From: CAYFJO01 sp964343305
GTDB taxonomy: Bacteria; Planctomycetota; Planctomycetia; Pirellulales; Pirellulaceae
Reading direction: 5' to 3'
Length of the DNA: 27,183 nucleotides
NCBI GenBank assembly: GCA_964343305.1
Contig: CAYFJO010000108.1
Location: 1 to 27,183, forward strand
The notes under the pieces are model-generated. The model was not told the origin of the DNA. It made no database searches and saw nothing but the letters and a program-made list of their open reading frames with translations. This document shows, in pieces, positions 15,776 to 23,594 of the stretch. Position numbers and translations under genes: made by a program. Position 1 is the first letter of the stretch, and every line of letters begins with the position of its first letter.

Positions 15776-16411
15776 CTACTTCAAGGACGCCAGAAGTGCG
15801 GCCACCGTGCGTCGGAGTCGAGCGTCGATTCGCTGGAGGTGCGAGGCTTCCAACGCACAAACCGAGTAAACCGGAAAGTGGCTGACCTTCTTAATCCCGA
15901 CCGGCAGAAACACCGACTTCCGCCAGAACCGTTTCGACATGCTGCCGAAGACGACCTTGTCGACCACGCGGTCCGCGTTGAACGTTTGAATGACGAGTCC
16001 CCGCCGGCCATTAAGAATGCCCTCCGGCGGACCGCCGCTGTCGCTTTGCCGCAGGGCGACGCCGTCGACCAGCACGCGGTCGACCCAACCTTTGAGAATC
16101 GCCGGCGGCGCGAACCACCAGACCGGATGCACGATCACGTAAGCGTCCGCCCAACAAACGTCGTCTTGATATGCTGCCGTCAACGGATCCTGCCGCGAAT
16201 CGACTCGCCCCGCGTGCAATTGCCCCTCCGCAAGTCGCAGCACCGGATCGAAACCGTCGGCCAGCAGATCGTGCGTCCGATGGGCAACACCCGCCTCCAA
16301 TAGCTGGCCGCGCACCAACTCCAGCAGGTGATGACAGAAACTCGACTCGCGACCGTGGCCGATTACCAGCAGGACGCGCGGCGGACGACTTGATTCGTGG
16401 CGGTCAGACAT
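15776..16411 (-). CDS. Flavodoxin-fold NAD(P)H:quinone oxidoreductase (MdaB/NQO-like)
   Basis: This flavodoxin_2-type FMN/FAD enzyme is expected to reduce quinones by two electrons in the cytosol. The N-terminal strand-loop PRVLLVIGHGRESSF binds flavin phosphate. The signature VIVHPVWWFAPPAILKGWVD, followed by RVLVDGVAL, closely follows the MdaB/NQO family (WWFxxPAILKGWxDRV). The GPPEGILNGRRGLVIQTF region follows it. I chose the start at 16411 (MSDRHESSRPPRVLLV, 211 aa). An ATG at 16420 is also possible, whereas the longer ORF from 16465 would overlap the upstream DUF1501 gene by 32 bp. It follows that gene by 22 bp and is probably cotranscribed. The substrate is not known. Confidence 0.82.
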   Translation of the reverse strand: MSDRHESSRPPRVLLVIGHGRESSFCHHLLELVRGQLLEAGVAHRTHDLLADGFDPVLRLAEGQLHAGRVDSRQDPLTAAYQDDVCWADAYVIVHPVWWFAPPAILKGWVDRVLVDGVALRQSDSGGPPEGILNGRRGLVIQTFNADRVVDKVVFGSMSKRFWRKSVFLPVGIKKVSHFPVYSVCALEASHLQRIDARLRRTVAALLASLK

Positions 16412-16433
16412 TGCCGGCATGTATCGCTGGTCA

Positions 16434-17807
16434 CTACGCCAGCACTTCCTTGATGACTCGGCCAAACACGTTGGTCAAACGGAAATCTCGTCCGCCATAG
16501 CGGTAGGTGAGTTTCGTGTGCTCCAATCCCATCAAGTGGAGAATCGTGGCGTGCATGTCATGTAGGTGCGTTCTTCCTTCCACCGCATTGTATCCCAACT
16601 CGTCGGTCGCGCCGTATTGGAAACCACCTTTCACACCGCCACCGGCCAGGAACATTGTATAGCCCTTGGCGTTGTGATCTCGACCGTCCAGATCGTCTTT
16701 GCTGGTATCGGGCGTTCTACCAAACTCGCCGCCCCACAAGATGAGCGTTTCGTCCAACAGCCCACGTTGCTTGAGGTCGGCCATCAAACCGGCAATCGGC
16801 AGGTCAACCGCAGCCGCGCGGGCTTCGTGCCCTTTCTTCAGTGCGCTGTGTTGATCCCAGAATTCATCGGTGATCTCCACATGGCGAACTCCCGCTTCGA
16901 TCATCCGGCGAGCCAACAGACATTGGCGGCCATAGTTGTCGCTCTGCTTGCCTTCGCCGATTCCGTACATGTCGAGCGTCGCCTGCGTCTCTTGAGAGAC
17001 GTCCAACACTTTCGGCAATTCGGACTGCATGCGGAATGCCAGCTCGAAACATCCAATCACTCCGTTTAGCTGCGAATCGGTCTGGTCTTGTTCGGCGTAC
17101 CGTCGATTGAGATTTTGGATGAGTTCGAGTTGTTGTCTTTGCGAATCGGTCGTGAGGCGAGGGCTGCTAAGGTTGCTGATCTTGGCGTTCTTGATTGGCG
17201 TTTTGATGTCACCCAGCGCGGTGCCTTGATAGACGGCCGGCAGGAACGCTGAACCGTAGTTCTTTGCGCCGCCGTTAATCAGCGGCGGTGACATCGAGAC
17301 GAAACCGGGGAGACTCGCGTTCTCGGTGCCGAGTCCGTAAAGCAACCAAGATCCCAGCGACGGGCGAGCAAAGGCGAAACTTCCGGTGTGAAGTTGCAGC
17401 ATGGCTGGCGTGTGGTTTGATATATCGGTGTGCATGCCGGAGAAGACACAGATGTCGTCGGCGTGCTTGGCCATGTTGGAGACCAGATCGGAGACCCACA
17501 GTCCGCTTTCGCCGCGTTGTTTCCACTGCCACTTCGATGCAACCAGTTTACGTTTGTTCTTTTGAACCTTGCCGTCGCGTTTGTTCAACTCCGGCTTGTA
17601 CTCAAACGTATCCATGTGAGCCGGCCCGCCTCGCATGTGCAAAAAGATCAAATGCTTGGCCTTGGCAGGATGATGAGGCTGCTTGGGCGTGAGTGAATTG
17701 GTGGTGGCTGCTTGCAACGGATTGGAGAGCCCCGCAAACGCAAGGTAACCGACTCCACAAGATGCGGACGTCAACATTTGTCGGCGAGAGAAAATGCGGT
17801 TGTTCAT
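16434..17807 (-). CDS. DUF1501 family protein, Tat-exported
   Basis: This 457-aa protein has a Tat signal, MNNRIFSRRQMLTSASCGVG (twin Arg in SRRQML), followed by a hydrophobic stretch ending near the LQAA cleavage-like site. Hallmarks of DUF1501, a sulfatase/alkaline-phosphatase-superfamily group abundant in planctomycetes, are HLIFLHMRGGPAHMDTFEYK, SNHTPAMLQLHTGS, LLARRMIEAGVRHVEITDEF, WGGEFGRTPD and HDMHATILHLMGLEH. It acts outside the cytoplasmic membrane. Its role is not established. DUF1501 genes typically sit next to PSCyt/DUF1549/DUF1553 genes, exactly as here, suggesting a common process. It lies 86 bp downstream of that gene, and the gap holds a REP-like hairpin pair. Confidence 0.93.
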   Translation of the reverse strand: MNNRIFSRRQMLTSASCGVGYLAFAGLSNPLQAATTNSLTPKQPHHPAKAKHLIFLHMRGGPAHMDTFEYKPELNKRDGKVQKNKRKLVASKWQWKQRGESGLWVSDLVSNMAKHADDICVFSGMHTDISNHTPAMLQLHTGSFAFARPSLGSWLLYGLGTENASLPGFVSMSPPLINGGAKNYGSAFLPAVYQGTALGDIKTPIKNAKISNLSSPRLTTDSQRQQLELIQNLNRRYAEQDQTDSQLNGVIGCFELAFRMQSELPKVLDVSQETQATLDMYGIGEGKQSDNYGRQCLLARRMIEAGVRHVEITDEFWDQHSALKKGHEARAAAVDLPIAGLMADLKQRGLLDETLILWGGEFGRTPDTSKDDLDGRDHNAKGYTMFLAGGGVKGGFQYGATDELGYNAVEGRTHLHDMHATILHLMGLEHTKLTYRYGGRDFRLTNVFGRVIKEVLA

Positions 17808-17836
17808 GGTCGACTCGGATTGGGATGGCGGGTGAA

Positions 17837-17891
17837 GTGTAGAACAATTGTCTCAATTGTTTCGCAAGCAATTGGGACAATTGCTCTACAC
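17837..17891. repeat. REP-like GTAG inverted hairpin pair (BIME-like)
   Basis: The left arm is GTGTAGAACAATTGTCTCAATTG (17837-17859, read as GTAG plus hairpin ACAATTG/CAATTGT) and the right arm (17869-17891) is its inverse. Each arm is itself GTAG followed by a small hairpin. The two arms differ at two positions. One, with its partner base just beyond the arm, is an A-T to G-C compensatory change; the other is in the loop. It lies between the DUF1553 and DUF1501 genes. Confidence 0.75.
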
Positions 17892-17893
17892 TG

Positions 17894-20368
17894 CTAATTA
17901 ACAAAGCGGAATTCGGCGGATGCAAACAGTGCCTGGCAGAACGTCGTCCAAGCTTCCAGTTGTTGTGGATCTTTCTCCGCGTCTGTTTCCAGTTGGGAAA
18001 ACGACTGCGAGATGAAATCCAGAGCAGCTTGGGACTCGCCCTGTGTGGCAGCGCGGCCATAAGCCGCCAAATAAGCATAGTTGACTCGGTCGCTGGAAAC
18101 GTCGCCAGCGTTCAATACACGCTTGGCAAGTGATTCGGCTTGTTCAATCACCAACGGGTTGTTCATCAGGAAAAGCGACTGCGTTGGGACGTTGGTCACC
18201 ATTCGCCGACCTTGCAGGTTGCTGGGGTCGGGAAAGTCAAATGTCTTCAAGAGTCCAGACAGTGAAGTTCGTAAGATCGGCAGGTAAACGCTGCGATGAT
18301 AAAAAGGAGCGTTGAGCGGTTGTTCGTTAATTCCCCGGCCAACTTCGCCCTCACCAATCTGTGCGACGACGGATGTCTCCGGCCTTTCGTATTCGAGCGT
18401 TCCACCGGCAACCAGTAGTGCATCCCGCAACGCTTCCGCTTCCAGCCGACGCCGATTCGCTCGCCAAAGCAGTACGTTGTCGGGGTCCTTCTTGAAGGCG
18501 GTGCTGTCGGGCTTTGTGGATAGCTGGTAGGTGCGTGAGAGCACGATGGCGCGAATGAGCGATTTTCGAGACCAGCCATTCTCGACAAATCGAACCGCGA
18601 GGTGGTCGAGAAGTTCAGGGTGAGATGGCTTGGCGCCCATCGCTCCAAAGTTGTCAACCGTGTCAACGATTCCTCGACCGAACAGGTGATGCCAGATTCG
18701 GTTCACGGCGACACGAGCGGTCAGCGGATTTCCTTTGTTGGCGATCCACTGAGCGAGCTGCAAGCGACCGCTGTGGTTGTTTGAGATTTCAATTTCCGGG
18801 ACTGTGCTAACGCAACTCAGGAACCCACGTGGAACGACCTCGCCACGCTGGCTCTTTTCACCTCGGATGAGGATCGCGGAGTTGGCAGGTTTGGCCGAAT
18901 CGGCGACGCCCATGGCAAGCTCAACTTTAACGGCGTCGAGCTGCGAATTCAGTTGGCGGAGTTGATCTTCCAGCTCTTTGAGCTTCGCCTCGGCGTCTTT
19001 CAATGTTTGTTCGCTATTCGGTTTCTTGGCAGTAGCCCGTTTCAGAGTCTGCAGACGTTTGGCGGCAGCGCTGCGTTGCTTCTTGACTTGATCGGCCCGT
19101 TTCTGGAGCGCATCGGCTTCCTTTAATTTCTGCGGGGCTTGATCGCCGAGGACCATCCAAAGTTTGGCGGCGTCGGCCATGGACTTGGGGCGCCTGGTGC
19201 CGCCACCGTAGAACGTTTGGGTGCTGTCAAAAATCCCAGCCAGGGAATAGTAGTCGGCGGTCGGAATCGGATCAAACTTGTGGTCGTGACAGCGAGCACA
19301 ATTTGCGGTCAAACCAAGGAAGCCGCGAGTAACGACGTCGATCTGATCGTCCACCATGTCCTGTTGGAGGTTGCCGCCCGACAGCGGCTTGGAGCCAATG
19401 GCGAGCAGGCCCGTGGCGATCTGGTACTGCTTGCGTTGCTCAGGCGAATCCGCTTCCAGCAGATCGCCCGCAATCTGCTGGATGACGAATTGATCGAAAG
19501 GAAGGTCGTTGTTCAACGCGTCAATCACCCAGTTGCGATACCGCCAAGCATACGGGTACAAAACGTCTCGACTCTGGCCATTCGATTCCGCGTAACGTGC
19601 CACGTCCAACCAATGGCGTCCCCACCGCTCGCCGAATTGCGGAGAGACCAGCAGGCGGTCGACGAAGTCGATAAACGCTGTATCCGGAGACGACTCGATT
19701 GCCGTTTGGAATGCGCGGATCTCATCGGGAGTCGGTGGGAGTCCAATCAAGTCGAAGTGGACTCGGCGAAGCAACGTCGAGGGATCGGCTTCAGCAACGG
19801 GTGTCAGCCCCTCGGCGTCGAGTTTCGCTCGAACGAAGTTGTCCAAGTCATCTTTTGACCAGGTTGGGTCCTTGATGCTGGGAACCGTGGGTTTGGTGAT
19901 CGGCAGCAGTGACCAAAGTTGATCGGCGGCCAAAGCGACGGGCTTGTTGTCCTGTGGCATCTTAACCGGCTTAATCCGAGGATCGGGAGCGCCCATCTGC
20001 ACCCATTTGCGGAAGTCGGCGATTACGTCATCGGGTAGTTTCCCTTTGGGGGGCATTTCAAAGTCTTCGTACTCGATGCTGTTGAGCAGCAAACTCTCTT
20101 TGAGGTTGGTGAGAACGACGGCGGGGCCCGTTTCGCCGCCCTTGAGTAGCCCAGCTCTGCTGTCGAGTAGAAGGCTGCCTTCAATCTTCTTGGAATCCGT
20201 GGAATGGCATTCGTAGCAGTGCTTTACCAGCACCGGCCGGATTTTCGCTTCGAAGAACGCTAGTCCCGCGGACTTGGATTCCTCAGAATCCGCACCCAAG
20301 GAAACACGGATCGAGAGCAAGATGATGCTGCAAAAAGCCAAAGGGATAACAATCAATCGTTTGAACAT
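17894..20368 (-). CDS. PSCyt1-DUF1549-DUF1553 cytochrome c-type protein
   Basis: This 824-aa exported protein has an N-terminal hydrophobic signal (residues 5-25, VIPLAFCSIILLSIRVSLGA). The planctomycete cytochrome C domain has heme-binding CYECH (51-55), followed by SRAGLLKGGETGPAVV and DFEMPPKGKLPD. DUF1549 (about 150-370) has FVRAKLDAEGLTPVAEADP, RWGRHWLDVARYAESNG and a second CxxCH in NCARCHDHKFDPIPTADYYS. A charged coiled coil follows (about 400-480). DUF1553 fills the C-terminal third (RVAVNRIWHHLFGRGIVDTV, NFGAMGAKPSHPELLD, RQ-type repeats to RFVN). It is paired with the DUF1501 gene downstream. The function is unknown; a periplasmic redox or polysaccharide-related role is only a hypothesis. 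Confidence 0.94.
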   Translation of the reverse strand: MFKRLIVIPLAFCSIILLSIRVSLGADSEESKSAGLAFFEAKIRPVLVKHCYECHSTDSKKIEGSLLLDSRAGLLKGGETGPAVVLTNLKESLLLNSIEYEDFEMPPKGKLPDDVIADFRKWVQMGAPDPRIKPVKMPQDNKPVALAADQLWSLLPITKPTVPSIKDPTWSKDDLDNFVRAKLDAEGLTPVAEADPSTLLRRVHFDLIGLPPTPDEIRAFQTAIESSPDTAFIDFVDRLLVSPQFGERWGRHWLDVARYAESNGQSRDVLYPYAWRYRNWVIDALNNDLPFDQFVIQQIAGDLLEADSPEQRKQYQIATGLLAIGSKPLSGGNLQQDMVDDQIDVVTRGFLGLTANCARCHDHKFDPIPTADYYSLAGIFDSTQTFYGGGTRRPKSMADAAKLWMVLGDQAPQKLKEADALQKRADQVKKQRSAAAKRLQTLKRATAKKPNSEQTLKDAEAKLKELEDQLRQLNSQLDAVKVELAMGVADSAKPANSAILIRGEKSQRGEVVPRGFLSCVSTVPEIEISNNHSGRLQLAQWIANKGNPLTARVAVNRIWHHLFGRGIVDTVDNFGAMGAKPSHPELLDHLAVRFVENGWSRKSLIRAIVLSRTYQLSTKPDSTAFKKDPDNVLLWRANRRRLEAEALRDALLVAGGTLEYERPETSVVAQIGEGEVGRGINEQPLNAPFYHRSVYLPILRTSLSGLLKTFDFPDPSNLQGRRMVTNVPTQSLFLMNNPLVIEQAESLAKRVLNAGDVSSDRVNYAYLAAYGRAATQGESQAALDFISQSFSQLETDAEKDPQQLEAWTTFCQALFASAEFRFVN

Positions 20369-20732
20369 AAGCGTGGTTAACCCGTTAGGTAGGATGAAAT
20401 CGGGTCTGGGAGTGCATGTCTGAGTTTAAATATGTTCGGCGAATTGTTCAAGCAAAGGTTCAACACAATTCGGCCGAGATTGTCGCTCAATTGCGTTTAG
20501 CCACTCAAACTGAGGGGTTCACAATTGAAACGCCATTGGCTCAGAAGGTGAGATCAGAAACAAGGCGAAAGCTCCGGCGCGCGCGGCTTTAGCCCTTCTT
20601 ACTTGGAATTGCACCGTTGTTTGCGCCGCCCGGTCGCGAGCAGTGTGTCGTTGACCAACTCAGTCGGCGTCGGCAGCTCTATGGACGTAGATTGAGAGGT
20701 CGAGAATATCACTCGTAAACTAGCCTATTTTA

Positions 20733-20760
20733 TTTACTTTTGTTAGTCGTTAATTACAAT
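20733..20760 (+). promoter_or_regulatory. Candidate promoter of the Cys-rich protein gene
   Basis: TTTACT (20733-20738) and TACAAT (20755-20760) with 16-bp spacing lie in an AT-rich stretch. The predicted start near 20767 coincides with the beginning of the GTAG hairpin at 20769, so the transcript would begin with a stem-loop. Confidence 0.35.
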
Positions 20761-20768
20761 CTAGTCGT

Positions 20769-20804
20769 GTAGCCCACCAATCGCACACGATCGTGGTGGA
20801 CTAC
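20769..20804. repeat. GTAG-ended hairpin in the 5' leader
   Basis: GTAGCCCACCA (20769-20779) pairs with TGGTGGACTAC (20794-20804) with one G/T-type mismatch. The interior ATCG and CGAT extend the stem. It has the same GTAG...CTAC tips as the hairpin pairs at 17837-17891 and 23420-23488. Confidence 0.65.
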
Positions 20805-20858
20805 ATCCGGCAATCGAATGTTGCGCTGTCCAACCACTTACCTGAGGAGTACTACGAG

Positions 20859-21854
20859 ATGAACCGCACTATTTTGTCTGGAGTTTTGATTTTTATTGGA
20901 CTGATTGGCATCGCGCTATCGGGCGGTCAGCGAGAGGCGATGGGGGGACATCGCTTCCATGGTTGCTGTGGCTGCTCGGGCTGTTACGGATGCGATGGCT
21001 GCTTCGGTTGTGACGGCTGTTATGGCTGTTACGGCTGTCATGGCTGTCATGGTCGCCGCCGAATTTTTGGGCACCACGGCTGTTTTGGATGCCGCGGCTG
21101 TCATGGTTGTCACGGTTGTTATGGATGTCATGGATGTCATGGATGTCATGGATGTCATGGATGTCATGGATGTCATGGATGTTGCGGGGGTGTTTACATG
21201 ACGCCTGCTGTTCCGGTCGAGAGCGAGCCTGATACTGATACTGATGCCGGTACTGATGCCGGTACTGATGCTGGTACTGATGCTGGTACTGATGACGCAG
21301 GCGATGAGGGCAGTACTCTGCCGGCTCCGGACGAGGCTTTTCGCAACAACAGCGGCATTCTCAAGGTGAGCGTGCCAGCAAGTGCCAAGATTTACGTCAA
21401 TGGTCATCTCACGAAGACGACCGGAACGGACCGCACCTACATCTCCCGGAACTTGCGGCCAGGCAACGGGTACACTTACGAGGTACGAGCGGAATTGATG
21501 GACGAGGGCAACAAGATTCAGCAGACCAAGTTGGTTGAGATTCGAGCCGGCCAGACGCGCTCGTTGGCGTTTGATTTAAGGTCGGAGAATCCTGTTACCA
21601 CACTAACGTTGAACGTGCCCACGGACGCGAAAGTTGTGCTCGCTGGCGCTAAAACCAAGACAACTGGTGCCCTTCGAACATTCTCGACCAAGAAGTTGGC
21701 TTCCGGCCAAGAATGGTCCGAGTATAAGGTAGTCGTCAGCATTGACCAGAACGGCCAAACGCTGACCAAAGAGCAATCCATCACGCTCAAAGCGGGTGAC
21801 AGTCAAGACTTGACGTTCGACTTCAACGAAGCAAGCGTCGCGGCGGCTCGTTAA
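20859..21854 (+). CDS. Secreted Gly-Cys-X-rich protein with two TIGR03000-like domains
   Basis: This is a 331-aa protein. The start at 20859 is supported by GAGGAG at 20844-20849 and by an N-terminal signal or anchor (MNRTILSGVLIFIGLIGIAL). Residues 36-109 contain 24 cysteines, nearly all in Gly-Cys-X triplets, with X being Tyr, Asp or Phe early and His late (GCHGCHGCHG). One RRRIFGHH interruption splits the array. A linker DTDTDAGTDAGTDAG (125-145) follows. Two TIGR03000-like domains come next: 167-240 (ILKVSVPASAKIYVNGHLTK ... TYEVRAEL) and 247-322 (TLTLNVPTDAKVVLAGAKTK ... YKVVVSI). TIGR03000 is a planctomycete-restricted domain of unknown function. The Cys/His array could bind metal or crosslink by disulfides; neither is shown. 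The gene ends at a strong terminator, so it is probably monocistronic. Confidence 0.85.
   Translation: MNRTILSGVLIFIGLIGIALSGGQREAMGGHRFHGCCGCSGCYGCDGCFGCDGCYGCYGCHGCHGRRRIFGHHGCFGCRGCHGCHGCYGCHGCHGCHGCHGCHGCHGCCGGVYMTPAVPVESEPDTDTDAGTDAGTDAGTDAGTDDAGDEGSTLPAPDEAFRNNSGILKVSVPASAKIYVNGHLTKTTGTDRTYISRNLRPGNGYTYEVRAELMDEGNKIQQTKLVEIRAGQTRSLAFDLRSENPVTTLTLNVPTDAKVVLAGAKTKTTGALRTFSTKKLASGQEWSEYKVVVSIDQNGQTLTKEQSITLKAGDSQDLTFDFNEASVAAAR
20961..21191 (+). repeat. 9-bp repeat array encoding Gly-Cys-X triplets
   Basis: There are degenerate nonamer units of the GGCTGTCAT/GGATGTCAT type. The 3' part (about 21119-21180) is almost perfect, with six consecutive TGTCATGGA units, which suggests recent expansion by slippage. 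The upstream half is diverged. Confidence 0.9.
21234..21293 (+). repeat. 12-bp tandem repeat encoding Thr-Asp-Ala-Gly
   Basis: Four units of ACTGATGCCGGT/ACTGATGCTGGT (21240-21287) are flanked by partial ACTGAT units. They encode the acidic (TDAG)n linker. Confidence 0.85.
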
Positions 21855-21900
21855 GCCAGACAGATCGCTTGTACGGATTCTTGGCAACCTATGTTGCTCA

Positions 21901-21928
21901 ACCCCCGCTCAGATGAGCGGGGGTTTTT
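21901..21928 (+). terminator. Strong intrinsic terminator
   Basis: ACCCCCGCTC (21901-21910), loop AGAT, GAGCGGGGGT (21915-21924), continuing into a run of five Ts. This is a perfect 10-bp stem 47 bp after the Cys-rich protein stop. Confidence 0.92.
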
Positions 21929-22120
21929 GTTTGTTGCCACTTGCGATAAGACGAATACTTGGTTGACTGCATCTTCCGGGGACAAAAACCGGACATCACA
22001 CCCGAAGATGGACGAAAGGCGATGGAGATCGCCCTCACAGCGAGTTGAAAAAAACAGCATCTCCACTAAGCTGGCGGGATATTCTCGGAGCCACCCCCTC
22101 AAACATCTTCCCCGCCACGA

Positions 22121-23383
22121 ATGAAGTTCCTCTTGACGACGATCGGCACCGTCGGTGACATCAACGGTTTCTTGGGAGTCGGCGATTGTCTGCGCAAGCG
22201 CGGACATGAGGTGACGTTCATCACCAACCCGCGCTACGAAGCTCTCGTCAAAAAGGTCGGCGTTGATTTCATTCCCCTGGGGGACAAAGCCGAGCTTACC
22301 GAGTTTCTCGATCATCCCGATTTCTACAACAACTCAAAAGGTTGGAAGCTGTGTCTGCAACCGCTGTTCCTCAGCCCGATGAAACAGCAGTACGAAATCG
22401 TGGCGAATTGCTACGTGCCAAATGAAACCGTCGTGGTTGGTTCATGCTGGGCATTTGGTGCCCGCATCGCACATGAAAAGATCGGCGTTCCGATGGCGAC
22501 CATTCATTTGGAAACGCAGAACGTCCGCAGTCTTTATCAAACGCCGCTGATGCCGCCCCCGATGGTGGTGCGCGATTGGGTACCGCAATTTGCCAAACGC
22601 ATACAGTTTTGGCTGGCGGACCGTTGGTTCATCGATCCGCGATTGGTGCCCGCGACGAATGAGTTTCGTCAATCGCTCGGCCTTCCTCGCGTGAAGCGAT
22701 TGCTGAACGGCTGGTGGAATTCGCCTCAACGAATCATCGGGCTGTACCCAAACTGGTTCTATCCGCCGCAACCGGATTGGCCGTCGCAAATGGTGCTGAC
22801 CGGATTTTCGAATTGGGATCAGGGACAAGCGGCTGAAATTCCTCGCGAATTGGATGAGTTCATGGCCGCGGGTGAGCCGCCAGTCGTGTTCTACGTCGGG
22901 CTAAACAATATCCATGCGCATCGATTTTTTGAAGCTGCGGCTGCGGCATGTGCGGCGCTTGGCGAGCGTGGCGTGTTGGTTTCGACAACGGAAGATCAAT
23001 TGCCTGATCCATTGCCTGGTGGCGTGCAGCGATTTTCCTATGTGCCCTTTCGATCTGTGTTACGGCGATCTCGGGCCATCGTGCATCACGGGGGACGCGG
23101 CACGGCATCTCAGGCGCTCGAAGCCGGCATTCCGCAAGTTGTCACGCCAATGACCTTTGGGCAGTTGGACACGGCGTTCCGCCTCAAAAGTTTGGGAGTC
23201 GCTGAAATCGTCAAGCCGCGTGCAATGAGCCCCCAATTGCTAACAAAAAGACTAAGGACGTTGCTCGCATCTGAAGGTGTTTCGGCACGCTGTGAGGAAC
23301 TTGCCAGCAGGTTTGCGGGGTCGGATCCGCTTGAGCAAACCTGTGACTTGCTGGAAGAATTGGTCGGAACCGACGCAAGGTAA
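22121..23383 (+). CDS. Glycosyltransferase, GT1/UGT-like (MGT type)
   Basis: This 420-aa GT-B-fold enzyme is predicted to transfer a sugar from a nucleotide donor. The N-terminal Rossmann half begins MKFLLTTIGTVGDINGFLGV, with RKRGHEVTFITNPRYEALVK, as in GT1/GT28 enzymes of the sterol or macrolide glucosyltransferase type. The C-terminal donor-binding half shows VVFYVGLNNIHA, VQRFSYVPFRSVLRRSRAIV and HHGGRGTASQALEAGIPQVV (about 322-341), followed by TPMTFGQLDTAFRLKSLGVA, the usual PSPG-like acceptor of the nucleotide sugar. There is no signal peptide and no transmembrane segment, so it is cytosolic or peripheral. It precedes deoxysugar genes by about 210 bp, so a glycolipid or glycan role is plausible. 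The acceptor is unknown. Confidence 0.88.
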   Translation: MKFLLTTIGTVGDINGFLGVGDCLRKRGHEVTFITNPRYEALVKKVGVDFIPLGDKAELTEFLDHPDFYNNSKGWKLCLQPLFLSPMKQQYEIVANCYVPNETVVVGSCWAFGARIAHEKIGVPMATIHLETQNVRSLYQTPLMPPPMVVRDWVPQFAKRIQFWLADRWFIDPRLVPATNEFRQSLGLPRVKRLLNGWWNSPQRIIGLYPNWFYPPQPDWPSQMVLTGFSNWDQGQAAEIPRELDEFMAAGEPPVVFYVGLNNIHAHRFFEAAAAACAALGERGVLVSTTEDQLPDPLPGGVQRFSYVPFRSVLRRSRAIVHHGGRGTASQALEAGIPQVVTPMTFGQLDTAFRLKSLGVAEIVKPRAMSPQLLTKRLRTLLASEGVSARCEELASRFAGSDPLEQTCDLLEELVGTDAR

Positions 23384-23419
23384 CTGGTGCCCCATCAAAG
23401 CGATACCTTAGGGTTGGCG

Positions 23420-23488
23420 GTAGTGGAATTCGCCAGAATTCCATTGCCGCACACCGGTGGCATTCGGGATTCTGGCGAATCCCACTAC
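23420..23488. repeat. REP-like GTAG inverted hairpin pair (BIME-like)
   Basis: The left arm at 23420-23442 is GTAG T GGAATTC GCCA GAATTCC and the right arm at 23466-23488 is its inverse, reading GTAG T GGGATTC GCCA GAATCCC. Each arm is a GTAG tetranucleotide plus a 7-bp hairpin. The two differences between arms are exactly compensatory within the hairpin (A-T versus G-C). It lies in the gap between the glycosyltransferase and rfbC-like genes. Confidence 0.82.
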
Positions 23489-23594
23489 TCCAGGATTTGG
23501 CTTTGACGGAGCACTAGCCTGCGGAATCACCGTTGACTACGATGGCAAGTTCGTTCGGAGTTTTCATTAGGCGTGTGGCTTAAACGAGGACATT

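Larger units (their letters stand above)
20369..20858. other. Divergent intergenic region before the Cys-rich protein
   Basis: This 490-bp divergent region separates the PSCyt gene (minus) and the Cys-rich gene (plus). I see no gene. The segment 20705-20762 is noticeably AT-rich compared with its surroundings and holds the candidate promoter. A GTAG hairpin follows it. The first 330 bp hold nothing I can name. Confidence 0.55.

Noticed and set aside
19139..19858. 239-aa plus-strand open frame
   Set aside because: It is antisense to the conserved DUF1549 region and has no motif.
20916..21407. Minus-strand 163-aa Thr/Met/Ser-rich open frame
   Set aside because: It is produced by the reverse complement of the Gly-Cys-X nonamers. 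The plus-strand gene has the signal peptide, ribosome binding site and known domains.
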